Shown here in pieces: positions 61,560 to 64,000 of a stretch of DNA of 64,000 nt (position 1 is the stretch's first letter; each line of letters starts with the position of its first letter). The notes under the pieces were generated by a model that saw only the letters and a list, made by a program, of their open reading frames with translations, ran no database searches and was not told where the DNA came from. Source of the DNA: Chitinophagaceae bacterium LGM1 (GTDB lineage Bacteria > Bacteroidota > Bacteroidia > Chitinophagales > Chitinophagaceae); the NCBI GenBank assembly GCA_018604165.1, contig CP075895.1:1008501-1072500 (forward strand), in the 5' to 3' direction. The position numbers and the translations under genes were made by a program.

Positions 61560-64000
61560 TGGTCAAGGGAAACGACATATCGCTTAACGGTTTTGATGTC
61601 ATCAGGAATTGGCTGCATGAAAAAGACAGACAACCTTTTGCGTTTCAGGAAGAAACTTGGCAGCTATATGCCGAGGGATTGAGTGGCATTGTTAATGCAC
61701 CAACTGGCTTCGGTAAAACATTTTCAGTATTTCTCGCTGTTGTTATCGACTGGATAAATCATAATCCTGACTACAAAACAAAAAAGAAAAACGGACTGCA
61801 ATTATTATGGGTAACGCCACTGCGCGCTTTGGCAAAAGACGTAGGGCGAGCTATGGAAGAAGCGTTGTTTGAATTGGATATTCCCTGGAAAGTGGCAGTA
61901 AGAAACGGTGATACCACTACTGCAGAAAGGCAACGACAAAAGAATAATATGCCTGAGGTGCTGCTTATTACCCCAGAGAGCCTGCACTTGCTCATGGCAA
62001 CTAAAAACAACAAAGAGCTTTTCAAAAACCTGCAATGTATAGCCGTAGATGAGTGGCACGAATTGCTAGGCTCTAAGCGAGGAGTGCAGGTTGAGCTTGC
62101 ATTGTCTTACTTGAAAACATTAAGGCAACATACACAACTGCCAACTGCTTACTGCCCTTTGCGTATCTGGGGTATTTCTGCCACTATAGGCAATCTGAAT
62201 GAAGCACTGCATGTGTTGTTGGGCGATAATCATAATGGCACTATTGTAAAAGCTGCTATAAAGAAAGAAGTAGCCATTCACACAATATTGCCCGAAACGG
62301 TAGAGTGTTTCCCTTGGGCAGGACATTTGGGAGTAAAGATGGTGCAGCATGTATTGCCAGTGATACATCATAGTAGGTCAACTTTGTTGTTTACGAATGT
62401 ACGCTCGCAGGCTGAGATATGGTATCAGGCATTGCTTGATGCAGACCCCGACCTGGCTGGTGTAATAGCACTGCACCATAGTGCTATAGATGCAGATGTG
62501 CGTGTATGGGTAGAGGAGCAACTACATGCAGGTACGTTGAAAGTTGTGGTTTGTACTGCCAGTCTCGATTTGGGTGTTGATTTTCGCCCAGTAGATACCG
62601 TTATACAAGTAGGTAGCCCTAAGGGCATCGCGCGCTTTTTGCAAAGGGCAGGGCGTAGCGGGCATGACCCCGGCGCAGTTAGCAATATCTATTTCGTACC
62701 AACTCATTCACTGGAAATTGTAGAAGCGGCAGCCTTGCAGGATGCGTATGAAACACAAAGTATTGAGAGCCGATACCCTGTAGTGCTGGCGCACGATGCA
62801 TTGGTGCAGTATATGGTTACCCGTGCTACTGGCGATGGGTTTGTGGCAGATGCTTTGTTTAAAGAAATAAGAAGTACATCATGCTATCGCGATATTACTG
62901 TTGGCGAATGGGAATGGCTGTTGTCATTCATAACAAATGGCGGCAGCTTGCTGAAAGAGTATGACGAGTACCATAGGGTAGTAAACATAGATGGGGTTTA
63001 CAAGGTTGCCAACAGACGGGTAGCCATGCGTCATAGGCTGCACATTGGTACCATTGTTGGCGATGCGTTGATGCGGGTTAAGTATATGACAGGTGGTAAT
63101 GTAGGTACTATCGAAGAGTATTTTATTTCTAAACTGGTGCCGGGCGATGTATTTGTGTTGGCCGGGCGAAAGCTGGAATTAGTGATGATACGTGATATGG
63201 TGGCGTATGTTCGCAAGTCGAATGCTAAGAAAGCGCAAGTGCCCGCATGGGCTGGCGGTAGGATGCCATTGTCGTCAAACTTGGGCGAAGTACTCAGGCG
63301 AACCTTTCAACGCGCTGCCTCAGAACCTCATACAAATGCATTGCTCACATTCATGAAGCCGTTATTCGATAAACAACAGGAATTGTCTGTCATTCCTAAA
63401 GAAGATGAGCTACTGATAGAACTTATTAATACCAAAGATGGTTTTCACCTTTTTGTCTATCCTTTCGAGGGGCGGCTTGTGCATCAGGCTATGGCATCGT
63501 TGTTGGCATACCGTTTATCGCGGCTCATGCCCATTACTTTTTCCATCGCCATGAACGATTATGGGTTTGAATTACTGAGCGACCAGCCCATACAGTTGGA
63601 CGAACACAATGCCAAAGCCTTTTTCAGCCCCGATGGTTGGTACGCAGATTTGCAACGAAGTATAAATGCTGCCGAAATGGGCAGACGCAAATTCAGGGAT
63701 ATTGCTGTTATATCAGGTTTGGTGTTTCAGGGTATGCCCGGTGCCTATAAAAAACAACGCCACCTGCAAAACTCTACGTCGCTCATTTACGAAGTCATCA
63801 CCCAAAACGAGCCATCCAATATCTTGTTGCAACAGGCATTTACCGAAGTGCTGACGTATGAGGTAGAGGCAACCCGACTCTATAATGCATTATTACGCAT
63901 TGTATCGGGCAGTATAGTTATCTCTCGCCCTGCCAACCTTACACCCTTTTGTTTCCCTATCAAGGTCGATTCTCTACGCGAAGAATTGAGTAGTGAAAAG
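61559..64000 (+). CDS. Lhr-like DEXH helicase (ligase-associated type), 3' end cut
   Basis: Starting at a GTG that shares one base with the preceding stop, the frame stays open for 814 codons to the window edge. Motif I is NAPTGFGKTF (46-55), motif II is VDEWHE (163-168), motif III is GISATIGN and motif VI is FLQRAGRSGHD. The C-terminal half carries the Lhr-specific domains (NLGEVLRRTFQRA, then PFEGRLVHQAMASLLAYRL). The length and layout fit the 'ligase-associated DNA damage response' DEXH helicase, normally encoded next to an ATP-dependent ligase and an MBL-fold exonuclease. Only a few residues are missing at the end. Confidence 0.9.
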   Translation, partial: MVKGNDISLNGFDVIRNWLHEKDRQPFAFQEETWQLYAEGLSGIVNAPTGFGKTFSVFLAVVIDWINHNPDYKTKKKNGLQLLWVTPLRALAKDVGRAMEEALFELDIPWKVAVRNGDTTTAERQRQKNNMPEVLLITPESLHLLMATKNNKELFKNLQCIAVDEWHELLGSKRGVQVELALSYLKTLRQHTQLPTAYCPLRIWGISATIGNLNEALHVLLGDNHNGTIVKAAIKKEVAIHTILPETVECFPWAGHLGVKMVQHVLPVIHHSRSTLLFTNVRSQAEIWYQALLDADPDLAGVIALHHSAIDADVRVWVEEQLHAGTLKVVVCTASLDLGVDFRPVDTVIQVGSPKGIARFLQRAGRSGHDPGAVSNIYFVPTHSLEIVEAAALQDAYETQSIESRYPVVLAHDALVQYMVTRATGDGFVADALFKEIRSTSCYRDITVGEWEWLLSFITNGGSLLKEYDEYHRVVNIDGVYKVANRRVAMRHRLHIGTIVGDALMRVKYMTGGNVGTIEEYFISKLVPGDVFVLAGRKLELVMIRDMVAYVRKSNAKKAQVPAWAGGRMPLSSNLGEVLRRTFQRAASEPHTNALLTFMKPLFDKQQELSVIPKEDELLIELINTKDGFHLFVYPFEGRLVHQAMASLLAYRLSRLMPITFSIAMNDYGFELLSDQPIQLDEHNAKAFFSPDGWYADLQRSINAAEMGRRKFRDIAVISGLVFQGMPGAYKKQRHLQNSTSLIYEVITQNEPSNILLQQAFTEVLTYEVEATRLYNALLRIVSGSIVISRPANLTPFCFPIKVDSLREELSSEK

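Overview
The window is a stretch of chromosome from a member of the Bacteroidota, most likely in or near the Chitinophagales. The evidence is Bacteroidota-type promoters (TTG or TTTG, a spacer of about 19-21 bases, then TAnnTTTG), A-rich leaders with few Shine-Dalgarno sites, four proteins with type IX secretion (T9SS) C-terminal sorting domains, a TonB-dependent receptor with a carboxypeptidase-like N-terminal domain, an HU-CCDC81/SPOR protein, a DUF3810 protein, and the long (about 400 residue) form of IspH. No rRNA, tRNA, CRISPR array, phage or insertion sequence was seen. Genes lie on both strands in short operons, separated by hairpin terminators.

Layout. 1-9.9 kb: a partial SPFH protein, the delta' clamp-loader subunit (holB), two metallo-beta-lactamase-fold paralogs (one lacking a metal-binding Asp), parA-parB, a Cys-cluster protein and the NAD(P)HX repair enzyme. 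10-18.4 kb: an envelope operon of TonB receptor, 1025-residue TPR protein, plug-less beta-barrel and HU/SPOR protein. 18.4-24.8 kb: purD and three tandem POT peptide transporters, each followed by its own terminator. 24.9-31.9 kb: ispD, a secreted protein, a toxin-antitoxin pair, dnaG, ruvX, def, and an ECF sigma/anti-sigma pair.

31.9-39.6 kb is the most accessory-looking part. It holds twin 499-residue propeller-like T9SS cargo proteins, three small secreted paralogs around a serine hydrolase, a 54-residue protein, and a membrane HExxH protease. 39.6-50.9 kb: mdh, a transglutaminase-like membrane protein, a cystathionine beta-synthase-type enzyme, an unanchored metal-receptor protein, a VOC protein, two large GT-C-like membrane proteins, a fatty-acid desaturase and fbaB. 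51-55 kb: two more T9SS cargo proteins that share C-terminal halves, with a 54-bp perfect palindrome and a small secreted protein between them. 55-64 kb: ispH, an orphan RND adaptor, a DUF3810 protease-like protein, an acyl-CoA mutase large subunit, a methyltransferase, and an Lhr-like DEXH helicase that runs off the end.

Functionally the window mixes housekeeping (replication, segregation, isoprenoid MEP pathway, purine synthesis, central carbon, protein maturation) with a large envelope and secretome component. I see no complete defence system. The candidates for something undescribed are the three small secreted paralogs (35.3-38.6 kb), whose first member has a G-free leader and expression-biased codons, and the interspersed repeat that supplies stop codons to two genes.
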